Source of the DNA: a virus
Length of the DNA stretch: 41,250 nucleotides
Virus record (IMG/VR): IMGVR_UViG_3300038682_000061
Span: 1 to 41,250 of that record
Direction: 5' to 3' (one strand)
The notes below the pieces were generated by a model. It was not told the origin of the DNA. It worked only from the letters and a program-made list of their open reading frames with translations, and did no database searches. Position numbers and translations under genes: made by a program. How positions within the stretch are numbered: position 1 is the stretch's first letter; every line of letters starts with the position of its first letter. Below, piece by piece: positions 30,306 through 39,141 of the stretch.

Positions 30306-31824
30306 TGGACCGAGTAGTAATGAGCAGGAGCTTATTACTAGGATATTGAGCTTCAAGTATGACCCTTTGGGGTTTGTCATGTATGCGTTTCCGTGGGGTA
30401 AAGATGGGACACCGTTGGCTAAGATTAAGGGTCCGAGGTCTTGGCAGAAGAAGGAGTTTATTCGGATTCGTGACCACTTGCGGGGTAATGTACGCCTAAT
30501 GGAGATGGGTTTACCTCCTGTCCCGTTGTACTTGGCGATTAGTTCTGGTCGTGGACCTGGTAAGTCTGCGTTTTTGGCGATGTTGAACTTATGGGTTAAG
30601 TCATGTTGGATAGGGGCGACTGGGATTATTACGGCTAATACTGAGTCGCAGTTGCGATCGAGAACAATGGCGGAGCTTGGTAAGTGGCACATACTGATGA
30701 TAAACAGCCATTGGTTTGAGAAGAACAGTATGAGTCTGCGTCCACGTAAATGGTTCAGTGACCTGATAGAGACTCAGTTGAAGATGGACACTCAGTATTA
30801 CTACATTGAGGCTCAGTCGTGGAGTGCTGACAACCCTGATGCGTTTGCTGGGGCGCACAACCAGGTTGGGATGATAGTGTCGTTTGATGAGGCATCGGGT
30901 ATTGACGATCCAATTTGGAACGTAACGGAGGGATTTTTTACAGATGTTAGTCCGTTGCGGATATGGGTGGCAATATCGAACCCTCGACGGAACACGGGAC
31001 GGTTTTTTGATTGTTTCCATAAGGACAGTGAGTTCTGGGAGCATCGTTATATTGACAGTCGAACAGTGGAGGGTGTAGATGCCGGAGTCTATCAACGGAT
31101 TGCAGACAAGTATGGTGAAGACCATGACATTACCCGTATTGAAGTTAAGGGGGAATTTCCGAGAACCGGTAGTAATCAGTTTATCAGTCGGGAAATCGTT
31201 TCGGATGCGGCAGAGAGACTTGTTGATACAGATGGGGATTATCCCCTGTTGATGGGGGTTGACGTTGCCAGGTTTGGTGATGACTCCAGTGTGATTAGGT
31301 TCCGCAGGGGTCGGGATGCCAGGTCGATACCCACTAATCGATACAAGGGTTTGAACACAATGGAGCTGGCTGATGAGGTTGCTGGCTTGATTAATGAGAT
31401 GAACCCTGATGGAATATTTGTTGATGGTGGTGGCGTAGGTGGTGGTGTTGTAGATAGGTTGAGACAACTCGGATACAAAATTATAGAGGTTCAATCGGGT
31501 GAGAAGGCGAGGGATTCTGAAAAGTATTTGAATAAGCGGGTTGAGATGTGGGGTGAAATGCGGGACTGGTTAATGTATGGCGCAATAGAAAATAATCAGA
31601 ATCTTGTTGACGACTTGACTGGACCTGAATATAATGTTGACCTACGTGGTAGATTAAAGTTAGAAACCAAGGATAATATGAAGAAGCGTGGGTTGGACAG
31701 TCCTGACGATGCTGACGCCCTTGCTCTAACTTTTGCGGTTCCAATACCAATGAGGAATAACCGATCTATGACAAATTCATATCACCAGATGCCAGCGCCA
31801 ATTAAGGTTATGGGTAAACGATAG
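30292..31824 (+). CDS. Terminase large subunit
   Basis: The ATPase N terminus has a Walker A SSGRGPGKS at residues 84-92 and a Walker B MIVSFDEAS at 194-202. The nuclease half shows GVDVARFGDDSSV near residue 320 and FVDGGGVGGGVVDRL near 376, then SPDDADALALTFA near 475, the acidic RNase-H-like set. At 510 aa it is of usual size (P22 gp2 is 499). It translocates DNA into the procapsid and cuts it by headful. A long antisense frame lies across it and is treated as spurious. Confidence 0.93.
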   Translation: MAKNNGPSSNEQELITRILSFKYDPLGFVMYAFPWGKDGTPLAKIKGPRSWQKKEFIRIRDHLRGNVRLMEMGLPPVPLYLAISSGRGPGKSAFLAMLNLWVKSCWIGATGIITANTESQLRSRTMAELGKWHILMINSHWFEKNSMSLRPRKWFSDLIETQLKMDTQYYYIEAQSWSADNPDAFAGAHNQVGMIVSFDEASGIDDPIWNVTEGFFTDVSPLRIWVAISNPRRNTGRFFDCFHKDSEFWEHRYIDSRTVEGVDAGVYQRIADKYGEDHDITRIEVKGEFPRTGSNQFISREIVSDAAERLVDTDGDYPLLMGVDVARFGDDSSVIRFRRGRDARSIPTNRYKGLNTMELADEVAGLINEMNPDGIFVDGGGVGGGVVDRLRQLGYKIIEVQSGEKARDSEKYLNKRVEMWGEMRDWLMYGAIENNQNLVDDLTGPEYNVDLRGRLKLETKDNMKKRGLDSPDDADALALTFAVPIPMRNNRSMTNSYHQMPAPIKVMGKR

Positions 31825-31832
31825 AGGCTAAT

Positions 31833-33959
31833 ATGCTCGAACTTGAAGAAATTAAAGAGAAGCATGATAAGGCTTATAGCACTAATCAAGTGACCCGTGA
31901 ACGTGGTTCTGATGATTTGGTGTTTTACTGGATTACCCAATGGGATGATCAATTACTAGAAGGTTCACAGCTTGCTTACCGTGGCGAGTTCGATGTCTTG
32001 CGGAAAGCAGGTCGGGATATTATGTCCGACTTGACCATGAATCCAATTCAGGTTGACTTCCACCCTAAAGATGAGAATCGTAAAGGTGCTGCTGATGTAC
32101 TGGATGGGATGTATCGTACAGATTCAGTTAACAACCTTTCTCTCGAAGCATTTAATAATGCGCAGACTGAGGAAATTGTTTGTGGATTTGGCGCATGGGA
32201 ACTTTACACTGAATATGAGTCTTTAAGATCTGAGAGTAACAACCAAGTAATTCGTCGTAGACCTATCTACGAGGCGAACAACACTGTATTTTTTGATCCC
32301 AATTCACGATCCCTTGATAAACATGATGCTAATTACTGTTCTGTCATAACAGCATACTCCCCTGATGGTTATAAAGAGTTTTATGAGGAATTAACTGGTG
32401 AGGAGTGTGATGAGATTACTCCTGAATCATTTAAGACCCCTGAACAGTCATTCGCTTTCCCGTGGATTGAGGGTAAGGGTGAGAAAGTTTATATCGCTTC
32501 TTTTTATTATCGTGAGAAAATTAAAGATAAAATCATCACCATGTTAAATCCTGTTGGTCAGGAAACAAGTTTGTTTGAATCTGACCTTGATGATGTTATG
32601 GATGATATGTTGGATGGTGGATATGAAATAATCAGTGAGAAAGAGGCTGAGCGGTATCAAGTAACTAAATATATTTGCTCGGGTCGTGAGATTATTTCTG
32701 ATCAGATTATACCGGGTGAACATATTCCTGTTATACCCGCCTACGGTGAACATGCTGTTGTCGAGGATGAGGAGCATTGGGAGGGAATTACCCGGTTAGC
32801 TAAAGACCCTCAAAGATTACGGAACTTCCAGTTATCTTATTTGGCCGATATTGTATCCCAATCTCCACGTAATAAACCAATTTTCAATCCTGAGCAGATT
32901 GCAGGGTTTGAGCACATGTACCAAGAGAATGGTGCAGATAACAATTACCCATACTTGCTCCAGAACCGCGTTGCTCAGGATGGCACACCTTTACCAATTG
33001 GCCCTGTTGCTCAAATGCCTGAGCAGAACGCCCCTAGTGCTCTGATTCAGTCTATTCAGTTATCACGACAAGCTATTGAGGATGTTGCGAATCCTGGCAC
33101 ACCGCAGGACTTAGCTGACCCTGATATATCAGGTCGTGCTGTTTATGCTCTACAGAACAAGATTGATAAGCAATCTACCGTTTATCAGGACCATATGAAA
33201 TCTGCTAAACGTCGTGATGGTGAAGTTTACGCATCAATGGCTGCTGCGATTTATGATGTCCCACGTCCTGTAACATTGACAAAACCGGATGGTACTCGGA
33301 TGAGTGCCAAAATGATGGAAACAGTTGTCGATGGTGAGACTGGTGAGATTGTTGTTCTGAATGATATTTATAATCAGGAATTTGAGGTCTATTCTGAGAT
33401 TGGTCCATCATACTCCTCCAAGAAAGAACAAACTGTTGACCGGTTGATTAATATGATCCAGATGATTCAGCCCGGTGATCCAATGCAACGAGCAATCATT
33501 TTGAAACTTGTTGAGTTATCTGATGGTGTTGACCTTAAAGATATTCGGGATTATGCTCGTAAACAGTTAGTGCTCAATGGGTTTAGAGATCCTGAGACTG
33601 ATGAGGAAGTTAAACTTCTGGCTCAAGCTCAACAGGCTGGTAATAAACCATCTGCTGAGATGTTATTGGCAATGGCCGAGATGGAGAAAGCTAAAGCTGA
33701 TCAAGCTAAGGTCCAGTTGGACACTCAGAAAGCTGGCCTTGAGCTTCAAGTCAAACAGCAGAAAACTCAAATCGATATGTTCAATGCTCAAACCAAACGG
33801 ATCGATACTCAAATTGACGCACAAGAAGCGGGTGCTGATATTAATATGACTCGTGTTGACACACTTGGTAAACAGATCGATAACCAAATGAAAATTCGTG
33901 AGTTTAAGAAACCTGAAAATAAATCAGATGCCGAATTGATGCAGTCAGTATTCGGCTAA
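31833..33959 (+). CDS. Portal protein, P22 gp1-like
   Basis: At 708 aa (P22 gp1 is 725) it has the P22 portal pattern: N-terminal helix, then RKAGRDIMSDLTMNPIQVDF, YRTDSVNNLSLEAFNNAQ, and VFFDPNSRSLDKHDANYC. The last 110 residues form a long helical, Gln/Lys/Ala-rich stretch (AQAQQAGNKPSAEMLLAMAE) like the barrel of the P22 portal. It forms a dodecamer at one vertex for DNA passage and tail docking. GAGG precedes the ATG. Confidence 0.92.
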   Translation: MLELEEIKEKHDKAYSTNQVTRERGSDDLVFYWITQWDDQLLEGSQLAYRGEFDVLRKAGRDIMSDLTMNPIQVDFHPKDENRKGAADVLDGMYRTDSVNNLSLEAFNNAQTEEIVCGFGAWELYTEYESLRSESNNQVIRRRPIYEANNTVFFDPNSRSLDKHDANYCSVITAYSPDGYKEFYEELTGEECDEITPESFKTPEQSFAFPWIEGKGEKVYIASFYYREKIKDKIITMLNPVGQETSLFESDLDDVMDDMLDGGYEIISEKEAERYQVTKYICSGREIISDQIIPGEHIPVIPAYGEHAVVEDEEHWEGITRLAKDPQRLRNFQLSYLADIVSQSPRNKPIFNPEQIAGFEHMYQENGADNNYPYLLQNRVAQDGTPLPIGPVAQMPEQNAPSALIQSIQLSRQAIEDVANPGTPQDLADPDISGRAVYALQNKIDKQSTVYQDHMKSAKRRDGEVYASMAAAIYDVPRPVTLTKPDGTRMSAKMMETVVDGETGEIVVLNDIYNQEFEVYSEIGPSYSSKKEQTVDRLINMIQMIQPGDPMQRAIILKLVELSDGVDLKDIRDYARKQLVLNGFRDPETDEEVKLLAQAQQAGNKPSAEMLLAMAEMEKAKADQAKVQLDTQKAGLELQVKQQKTQIDMFNAQTKRIDTQIDAQEAGADINMTRVDTLGKQIDNQMKIREFKKPENKSDAELMQSVFG

Positions 33960-33960
33960 T

Positions 33961-34031
33961 GCAAGCTAGGTGAATCCCTAGTGCTACAGAGGCGACCTGT
34001 CAGTGGGTTTACACTGATCGACCGAAAGGGT
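33961..34031 (+). ncRNA. Candidate structured leader RNA before scaffold gene
   Basis: The 79-base gap between portal and scaffold folds as consecutive hairpins: GCTAGG (33965-33970) with CCTAGT (33977-33982), ACAG (33986-33989) with CTGT (33997-34000), TCAGTG (34000-34005) with CACTGA (34012-34017), and a short CC-GAAA-GG GNRA-type hairpin (34022-34029). Two CGACC repeats lie at 33993 and 34019. It may control scaffold translation, or process the mRNA. I do not recognise a known family. Confidence 0.45.
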
Positions 34032-34038
34032 TTAGGAA

Positions 34039-34998
34039 ATGTCAGAAGAAGAATCTGTGCAGACAGAAGAATCTGTTGAGGTTGAAGCTGAAGAAGTTGA
34101 GGAGATTGAAGAATCTCTTGAGACTGATGAAGTTGAAACCGAGGATCAAGTACCAGCGTGGATGAGTGAAGACAGTGATGAAGAAGAGTCAGAGTCTTCT
34201 GAAAATGTCCCAGTTGGTGCCCTGTTACGGCAAAAGTCAAAAGTCAAAGCCTTACGTGGTGAGATGACTGAGAAGGATGATGAACTTGAGCGTCTAAGGC
34301 GTGAAAATGAGGAACTTAAGGCTTCTAAAGCGGTTCCAGTTGCTACTGAGCGACCAAAGCGACCCCGACAGCTTGATTTTGAAACCGACGAGGATTACGA
34401 AGCAGCTCTTGATAAGTATGAAGATGATCGTGAGCAATGGCGTGAATCTAAGACTCAGACTACTTCACAGGTTAAACAGCAGCGTGAGCAATTCGAGAAG
34501 CGAGTAAGTGAAGATGTTGACTCTCATTACGAGAGGGCTGAAAAACTCGTTAAAGAGAATAGCATTAAACCGGAGGTTTATAAAAAAGCTGACACTGTTG
34601 TTCGACAGACTGTTGACTCTGTAATGCCCCAAATGGGGAGTGTTATTGTAGATAATCTGATTTCCATACTAGGTGAAGGTTCTGAGAAGGTGATGTTCTA
34701 TCTAGGACGTAATAAATCAGCTCTTAGCCAATTCACCATGTTATTGAATGAGGATAAGAGTGGTTTGAGAGCAACTGCCTATCTTGGTAGAATCTCAAGT
34801 CAAATCGAGGGTAACGTGAAGAAAACAAGTCGTGCTCCCGCTCCTGCGGTTAATCCTAAAGGTGATGCTGTTAGTGGAGTGAAGGTGGGCACATTGAAGA
34901 AAAAATATGACGCTGCCCATAAGAAAGGTGACACTTCGACCGCTTTTAAGTTTAAACGAGAAGCTAAGAAGGCTGGTCACGACACTTCTGGTTGGTAA
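34039..34998 (+). CDS. Scaffolding protein
   Basis: 319 aa (P22 gp8 is 303). Residues 1-60 are very acidic (EESVQTEESVEVEAEEVEEI). A Lys/Glu-rich coiled coil follows (MTEKDDELERLRRENEELKA), then a charged middle and a basic C terminus (KKKYDAAHKKGDTSTAFKF, then KREAKKAGHD), the usual coat-binding helix-turn-helix of P22-type scaffolds. It directs coat assembly and leaves the head during packaging. It lies directly before the coat gene, as in P22. The ribosome site AGG is weak, which may matter for the leader RNA. Confidence 0.88.
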   Translation: MSEEESVQTEESVEVEAEEVEEIEESLETDEVETEDQVPAWMSEDSDEEESESSENVPVGALLRQKSKVKALRGEMTEKDDELERLRRENEELKASKAVPVATERPKRPRQLDFETDEDYEAALDKYEDDREQWRESKTQTTSQVKQQREQFEKRVSEDVDSHYERAEKLVKENSIKPEVYKKADTVVRQTVDSVMPQMGSVIVDNLISILGEGSEKVMFYLGRNKSALSQFTMLLNEDKSGLRATAYLGRISSQIEGNVKKTSRAPAPAVNPKGDAVSGVKVGTLKKKYDAAHKKGDTSTAFKFKREAKKAGHDTSGW

Positions 34999-35012
34999 AA
35001 GGAGAATAAAAA

Positions 35013-36275
35013 GTGGCTTTAACTACTGGTAAAACTATTGAGCTTATTTTTGAGAATGCTATTGAGACTTATGAGAAGCAGGACCAACTGCTTCCATTGG
35101 TTGACTTTGAACAACCTGATCCTGCGAAAATGCAGAATGCAGGTGACGTTGTTTGGCGCTCAGTCCAACAACATGCCCCAATCATCTCTGGTTGGGATTT
35201 AACTGGTGATGAACAAGACATCATTGAAGAAACTTATCCTTCAATCCTCGGCACTCCTACCAATGATTTGGTTAAACAACGTGCTGATAATATGCGGGAT
35301 GAGCAGTTCTGGAAGCGTCGGGGTATTGAGTCCGGTCGTCGTCAGGCAACCGAGCTTAACAGCACTATTGCAGATCGTATTGCTGTACAGGGTTCACTGT
35401 TCTACAACAGTGCCGCTACCAGTGGTTATGATTTCATTGGTGAAGCACAGGCTATTATGAACGAGCGTCAGGCTTATAAGTCCGATCGTTGCTTCGTTCT
35501 TAATGATCGTGATAACTTGACATTCGCTAGTGATTTGGCCGGTCGTCAGACTCTTCAGGGTCGTCCTGAAGAAACCTGGTCAAAGGGTCAAATTGGTGCA
35601 AATGTAGCCGAGTTTGATGTGTTCACTGGTTCTTATCTACCCACTATCACTGGTGGTGCAAGTCCTGATACTACTGTAACTGGTAATCAGAGTTTTGCTC
35701 CTGAAGCGGGTACAGTTAATACTGCTACTGGTGTTGTCACTAACGTTGACTATCGTACTGCTGACATCCCTGTTGCTGCTTCTGGTGGATACAATGTTGG
35801 TGATAAGGTAACTATCGGTGCTGTTCAGTCAGTAGGTCTTGCTGATAAGAACCCCACTGGTCAGCTAATGACTTTCACCATCGTTGCTAAACCTGACGCA
35901 ACTACTATCACTGTGTACCCTAAACCAATCGCTGCTGATGATGCTGCTCTGGATGACACCGAGAAGGCATACGCCAACATTGATACCACTATTGCAAACG
36001 CTGACGTGGTTGCTCGTCTGAACACCGATGCGAGTAAGAAAGCTAACTTGTTCTGGGACAAGAGTGCAATCGAGGTTCTTGGTGGAACTATTCCAGCTAA
36101 CTTGTTTGCCGACTTCGGTGGTAACAAAGTTCTCAGTGAGACTTTGAGTAACGGTTTGGAAATGTACATGTTGTATGATGGTGACATTGTAACTATGGAC
36201 TTCCGGTTCCGTATCTTTACATGGTATGGTGTAACTGTTCGAAACCCACAAAACTGTGGTCTTGCCGTACTCTAA
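35013..36275 (+). CDS. Major capsid protein, P22 gp5-like with inserted domain
   Basis: GTG start after GGAG. The 420-aa protein aligns with P22 coat (430 aa) by pattern: GWDLTGDEQDIIE, DEQFWKRRGIESGRRQ, then TGNQSFAPEAG. The inserted I-domain region includes GGYNVGDKVTIGAVQSVG and ITVYPKPIA, and AYANIDTTIANADVVARLN matches P22 AYANVNTSL. The C terminus keeps the final strands (FRIFTWYGVTVRNPQNCG). It forms the T=7 icosahedral head. A strong hairpin after the stop should reduce transcription beyond it. Confidence 0.95.
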   Translation: MALTTGKTIELIFENAIETYEKQDQLLPLVDFEQPDPAKMQNAGDVVWRSVQQHAPIISGWDLTGDEQDIIEETYPSILGTPTNDLVKQRADNMRDEQFWKRRGIESGRRQATELNSTIADRIAVQGSLFYNSAATSGYDFIGEAQAIMNERQAYKSDRCFVLNDRDNLTFASDLAGRQTLQGRPEETWSKGQIGANVAEFDVFTGSYLPTITGGASPDTTVTGNQSFAPEAGTVNTATGVVTNVDYRTADIPVAASGGYNVGDKVTIGAVQSVGLADKNPTGQLMTFTIVAKPDATTITVYPKPIAADDAALDDTEKAYANIDTTIANADVVARLNTDASKKANLFWDKSAIEVLGGTIPANLFADFGGNKVLSETLSNGLEMYMLYDGDIVTMDFRFRIFTWYGVTVRNPQNCGLAVL

Positions 36276-36284
36276 TATTATTCA

Positions 36285-36308
36285 GGGGAGAGCTTAATCG
36301 CTCTCCCC
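36285..36308 (+). terminator. Hairpin terminator or attenuator after the coat gene
   Basis: GGGGAGAGC (36285-36293) and GCTCTCCCC (36300-36308) pair perfectly with loop TTAATC. Only a weak T-rich tail (ATTTCT) follows, so it is probably a partial terminator or an mRNA-stabilising end that gives more coat than tail mRNA. Confidence 0.75.
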
Positions 36309-36328
36309 CATTTCTAAAGGTAACACTA

Positions 36329-36607
36329 ATGGCTACGATTCTTTGGAAAGACGGGGAGTCTCAACAATTTGATACAAAAAAGGTTCAGAGTGCCCTTGCT
36401 TCAGGTTGGTGTGTGACTGACGAAAAAGTGGTTGATGACCCTGTTGATATCAGTGATAAAACGAGTCAAGATTTCAGCATTAGGGTTGCAGAACCAATCA
36501 TTGAAGGTTTTGAAACCATTGATGAAGTTGAGAAATTTTGTATTGGTGATGAGCGCAACGGTATCCAAAAAGCAGCGTTGAAGCGCATTACTGATTTATG
36601 TGAATAG
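36329..36607 (+). CDS. Hypothetical small virion or assembly protein, 92 aa
   Basis: ATG at 36329 follows AAAGG; the longer frame back to 36221 overlaps the coat gene and the hairpin. The protein is acidic: MATILWKDGESQQFDTKKVQ, DDPVDISDKTSQDFSIRVA, EVEKFCIGDERNGIQK. It lies between coat and gp4, a slot that in related phages holds a small protein of unknown role. No motif seen. Confidence 0.6.
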   Translation: MATILWKDGESQQFDTKKVQSALASGWCVTDEKVVDDPVDISDKTSQDFSIRVAEPIIEGFETIDEVEKFCIGDERNGIQKAALKRITDLCE

Positions 36608-36615
36608 GAGCAAAC

Positions 36616-37320
36616 ATGTCTCTCAAGATCGATATTATTAACAATGCTTACAAACGGGCAAGAATTAGCGGTCTAACTGTTCAACCGACTGGTGAGGATG
36701 TCCAGTTGGCATTGGATCGTCTTGAGAGCATGGTTGCTGAATGGGACTCCATAAATATTGACATTGGTTATAAATTTGAAACAACTCCTGACCCTAACAC
36801 TCCCCACAATGTTCCAAGGAAATACTGGAACGCTTTGGAGACAAATCTAACACTCCGTATTCTAGCTGATTTCAATAAACAAGTGCATCCAACACTCATG
36901 GCTGAACAGCGCACTTCGTACTCATCAATGATTGCGTCAACTGCACAAGTTAATAGAGCTGCATACCCATCAAGACAGCCTGTTGGTAGTGGTAATAGAC
37001 TCGCAGGTAGATCAAGACGTTATTACGGGGAGGATTCAACATTACCTGTATCAAGTGCTATTGAAAAACTACAGGTTGGTGAAATTAACGATTACACTTA
37101 TAGTTTTGCTGATTACCTTTTACAGTCTGAGACTATTTCAACTTATTCAGTTGTGGCAGGTGATGGTCTTACACTACTAAGTGAGGTTCTTGTATCATCT
37201 GTTATCAGTTATCAACTTGAGGCGGTGAGTTCGCAGATAAGTACAACTCTTGAAATTGAGATTGAGACAACCGGTGGGCGAAAAGAAAAACGGACTATTT
37301 ATTTCGAGGTTTCGGAATGA
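36616..37320 (+). CDS. Tail accessory/head-completion protein, P22 gp4-like with C-terminal extension
   Basis: The N-terminal 135 residues follow P22 gp4: AYKRARISGLTVQPTGEDVQ, ALDRLESMVAEW, and a near-identical AYPSRQPVGSGN (P22 AYPSRMPTGSGN). Gp4 is the first tail factor that binds the portal after packaging. P22 gp4 has 166 residues and this one 234, because an extra beta-rich unit follows (YSFADYLLQSETISTYSVVA, then TLEIEIETTGGRKEKRTIYF). That unit resembles a small immunoglobulin-like module found in other phage structural proteins. It overlaps the gp10-like gene by 4 bases. Confidence 0.85.
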   Translation: MSLKIDIINNAYKRARISGLTVQPTGEDVQLALDRLESMVAEWDSINIDIGYKFETTPDPNTPHNVPRKYWNALETNLTLRILADFNKQVHPTLMAEQRTSYSSMIASTAQVNRAAYPSRQPVGSGNRLAGRSRRYYGEDSTLPVSSAIEKLQVGEINDYTYSFADYLLQSETISTYSVVAGDGLTLLSEVLVSSVISYQLEAVSSQISTTLEIEIETTGGRKEKRTIYFEVSE

Positions 37321-38717
37321 AAGTTAATATCATAAAGGGTGATAAAGTTGGTGAGAATACCGACTACCGTGACAACTTGCCTGTTAATATGTACGGAGTC
37401 GAGAAGGTAATTTTTGGCTCAGTTGGTTACATGCGTTGTTACCCAGGCTTAACCAAAATCGCAGATGGTGTAGGTACGGATAGGGGTGGTTTCTATAATG
37501 ATCGTCAAGAAGAGCATTTCAGGGTTTCAGGTCAGAAACTCATTACGGTGGCTACTGATGGAACAGTTACCGAATTAGGTACCGTATCTGGGACAACTCA
37601 GGCTCGACTATGCTACAGTTTTAACACTCAAGCTGTAATTACAGATGGTAATATGTATCTGTATGACCCTGCTGGTGGGTTTAGACAAGTTACAGACCCG
37701 GATCTGGGCAGTCCAATTGATGTTGTATGGGTGGACGGTTATTATTTCCTAACCGACGGTGAGTATATTTATCACACTGACATCAGCGATGAGGAATCCA
37801 TTGATCCTTTAAAATTCGCAACTGCTGAGTTCATGCCTGATGCTTCACTTGGTTTGGGTAAAACTCAAGATAATAAAGTCATAGTTTTTGGTCGATACAC
37901 CATTGAGTATTTCGTAGATTCTGCTACTGAAAACTTTGCGTTCTCTCGTGTTGAAACTAGAGCGCAAAAAATTGGTATTGTTGCGACTCATGCTAAATGT
38001 GAAGTCGGTGGAACATGGTACATCACAGGGGGTCGTAGAAATGAATCAGTTGGTGTTCATAGAGTAGGTTTAGGTGCGACTGAAAAAATATCATCTCGTG
38101 AGGTTGATAGAGTCCTTGCTCAGTACACCGAACCTGAATTAGCTGACATGCGAATGGAGTCTCGTAAAGAACGGGATATGACGTTCGTTATCCTCAGATT
38201 ACCTAATGAAACATTATGTTTCAATGAGAATCTAGCGTCTGTTGCCGGTATTGAATCAGCATGGTCTATTCTGAAGACAGATATTACAGGTGATACTAAG
38301 TATCGTGGGGTTAATGGAACCTATGACCCTAGAACGAACCAGTGGGTTTATGGTGACAATATTAATGGCAACATTGGTAAACTGGATGAAGAAGTATTTA
38401 CACATTATGACCAAAAGGTTGAATGGTTGTTATACACACCATTCCTGAAGTTGGAATCGACTTCCCTTGATGAAATTGAGATTCAGACCATCCCTGGTCA
38501 CACTATCGACAATGATGCCACTGTCGCGGTATCCTTGACTATGGATGGTTTAACGTATAGTAAAGAGTGGTTCCAAATGTATGGCGAACCTTCTGATTAC
38601 AATCAACGATTCATTATCCGCAGACTAGGTTACGTTAACAATTGGATAGGTTTTAAATTCAGAGGTGTAACCACATCACGTATGGCATTCGCTGCGATGG
38701 ATTTACGTAATGGGTAA
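37317..38717 (+). CDS. Packaged DNA stabilization protein, P22 gp10-like tail hub
   Basis: At 466 aa (P22 gp10 is 472) it shares the gp10 pattern: KGDKVGENTDYRDNLPVN, GYMRCYPGLTKIADG, then a propeller-like repeat set (VVWVDGYYFLTDGEYIYHTD, KVIVFGRYTIEYFVDS). The last 80 residues have LEIQTIP-like strands. Gp10 forms the hub that holds tailspikes and needle below gp4. The start overlaps the gp4-like stop by 4 bases; its end overlaps the next gene by 8. Confidence 0.9.
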   Translation: MKVNIIKGDKVGENTDYRDNLPVNMYGVEKVIFGSVGYMRCYPGLTKIADGVGTDRGGFYNDRQEEHFRVSGQKLITVATDGTVTELGTVSGTTQARLCYSFNTQAVITDGNMYLYDPAGGFRQVTDPDLGSPIDVVWVDGYYFLTDGEYIYHTDISDEESIDPLKFATAEFMPDASLGLGKTQDNKVIVFGRYTIEYFVDSATENFAFSRVETRAQKIGIVATHAKCEVGGTWYITGGRRNESVGVHRVGLGATEKISSREVDRVLAQYTEPELADMRMESRKERDMTFVILRLPNETLCFNENLASVAGIESAWSILKTDITGDTKYRGVNGTYDPRTNQWVYGDNINGNIGKLDEEVFTHYDQKVEWLLYTPFLKLESTSLDEIEIQTIPGHTIDNDATVAVSLTMDGLTYSKEWFQMYGEPSDYNQRFIIRRLGYVNNWIGFKFRGVTTSRMAFAAMDLRNG

Positions 38718-39141
38718 AACTACTGAAGAATTGAGAGGTTTGGTCCTAAGTGCTGTTGAGCTTAAGAATTTGACTCAATGGCCTTCTGCTTTAGTTGAAG
38801 ATTACCTGAATTTGATTGACAACCTTATCAATATTTCAGAAGCAGTTGACACCAAAAGTGGCATTATTAAACAGACGGTAATTGTGTCAACATCTCCATA
38901 CACACCAACAACAGAAGATCAGGTTATTTTTGTTGATACTGATTCTTCACCAATAAGCATCTCATTACCTGTTGGGGTTGAGGGAACCGATTATCGGATA
39001 ATTAATGCGGGGAGTTCTGGTAATAATGTGACAGTTATCCCAGCATTAACTGATAAATTGTTTGGTGAGAACGCTAGTGAATACATGATAGATTCGGAAG
39101 TGTTTGACATGGTGTTCAATGCTGACAAAGGGTGGCACTGA
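38710..39141 (+). CDS. Candidate tail needle (gp26-position) protein, 143 aa
   Basis: It follows the gp10-like gene directly, as gp26 does in P22. The first 50 residues are helical (TTEELRGLVLSAVELKNLTQ, ALVEDYLNLIDNLINIS), like the N-terminal plug of a needle. The rest is a beta-rich tip-like domain (TPTTEDQVIFVDTDSSPISI, NNVTVIPALTDKLFGE), as in a phage fibre head. It is shorter than P22 gp26 (233). The role is inferred from place and build. Confidence 0.5.
   Translation: MGKTTEELRGLVLSAVELKNLTQWPSALVEDYLNLIDNLINISEAVDTKSGIIKQTVIVSTSPYTPTTEDQVIFVDTDSSPISISLPVGVEGTDYRIINAGSSGNNVTVIPALTDKLFGENASEYMIDSEVFDMVFNADKGWH

Noticed and set aside
30601-31494. Long antisense open frame across the large terminase
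   Set aside because: Mirror of the strongly coding terminase frame, no ribosome site and no recognisable domain.
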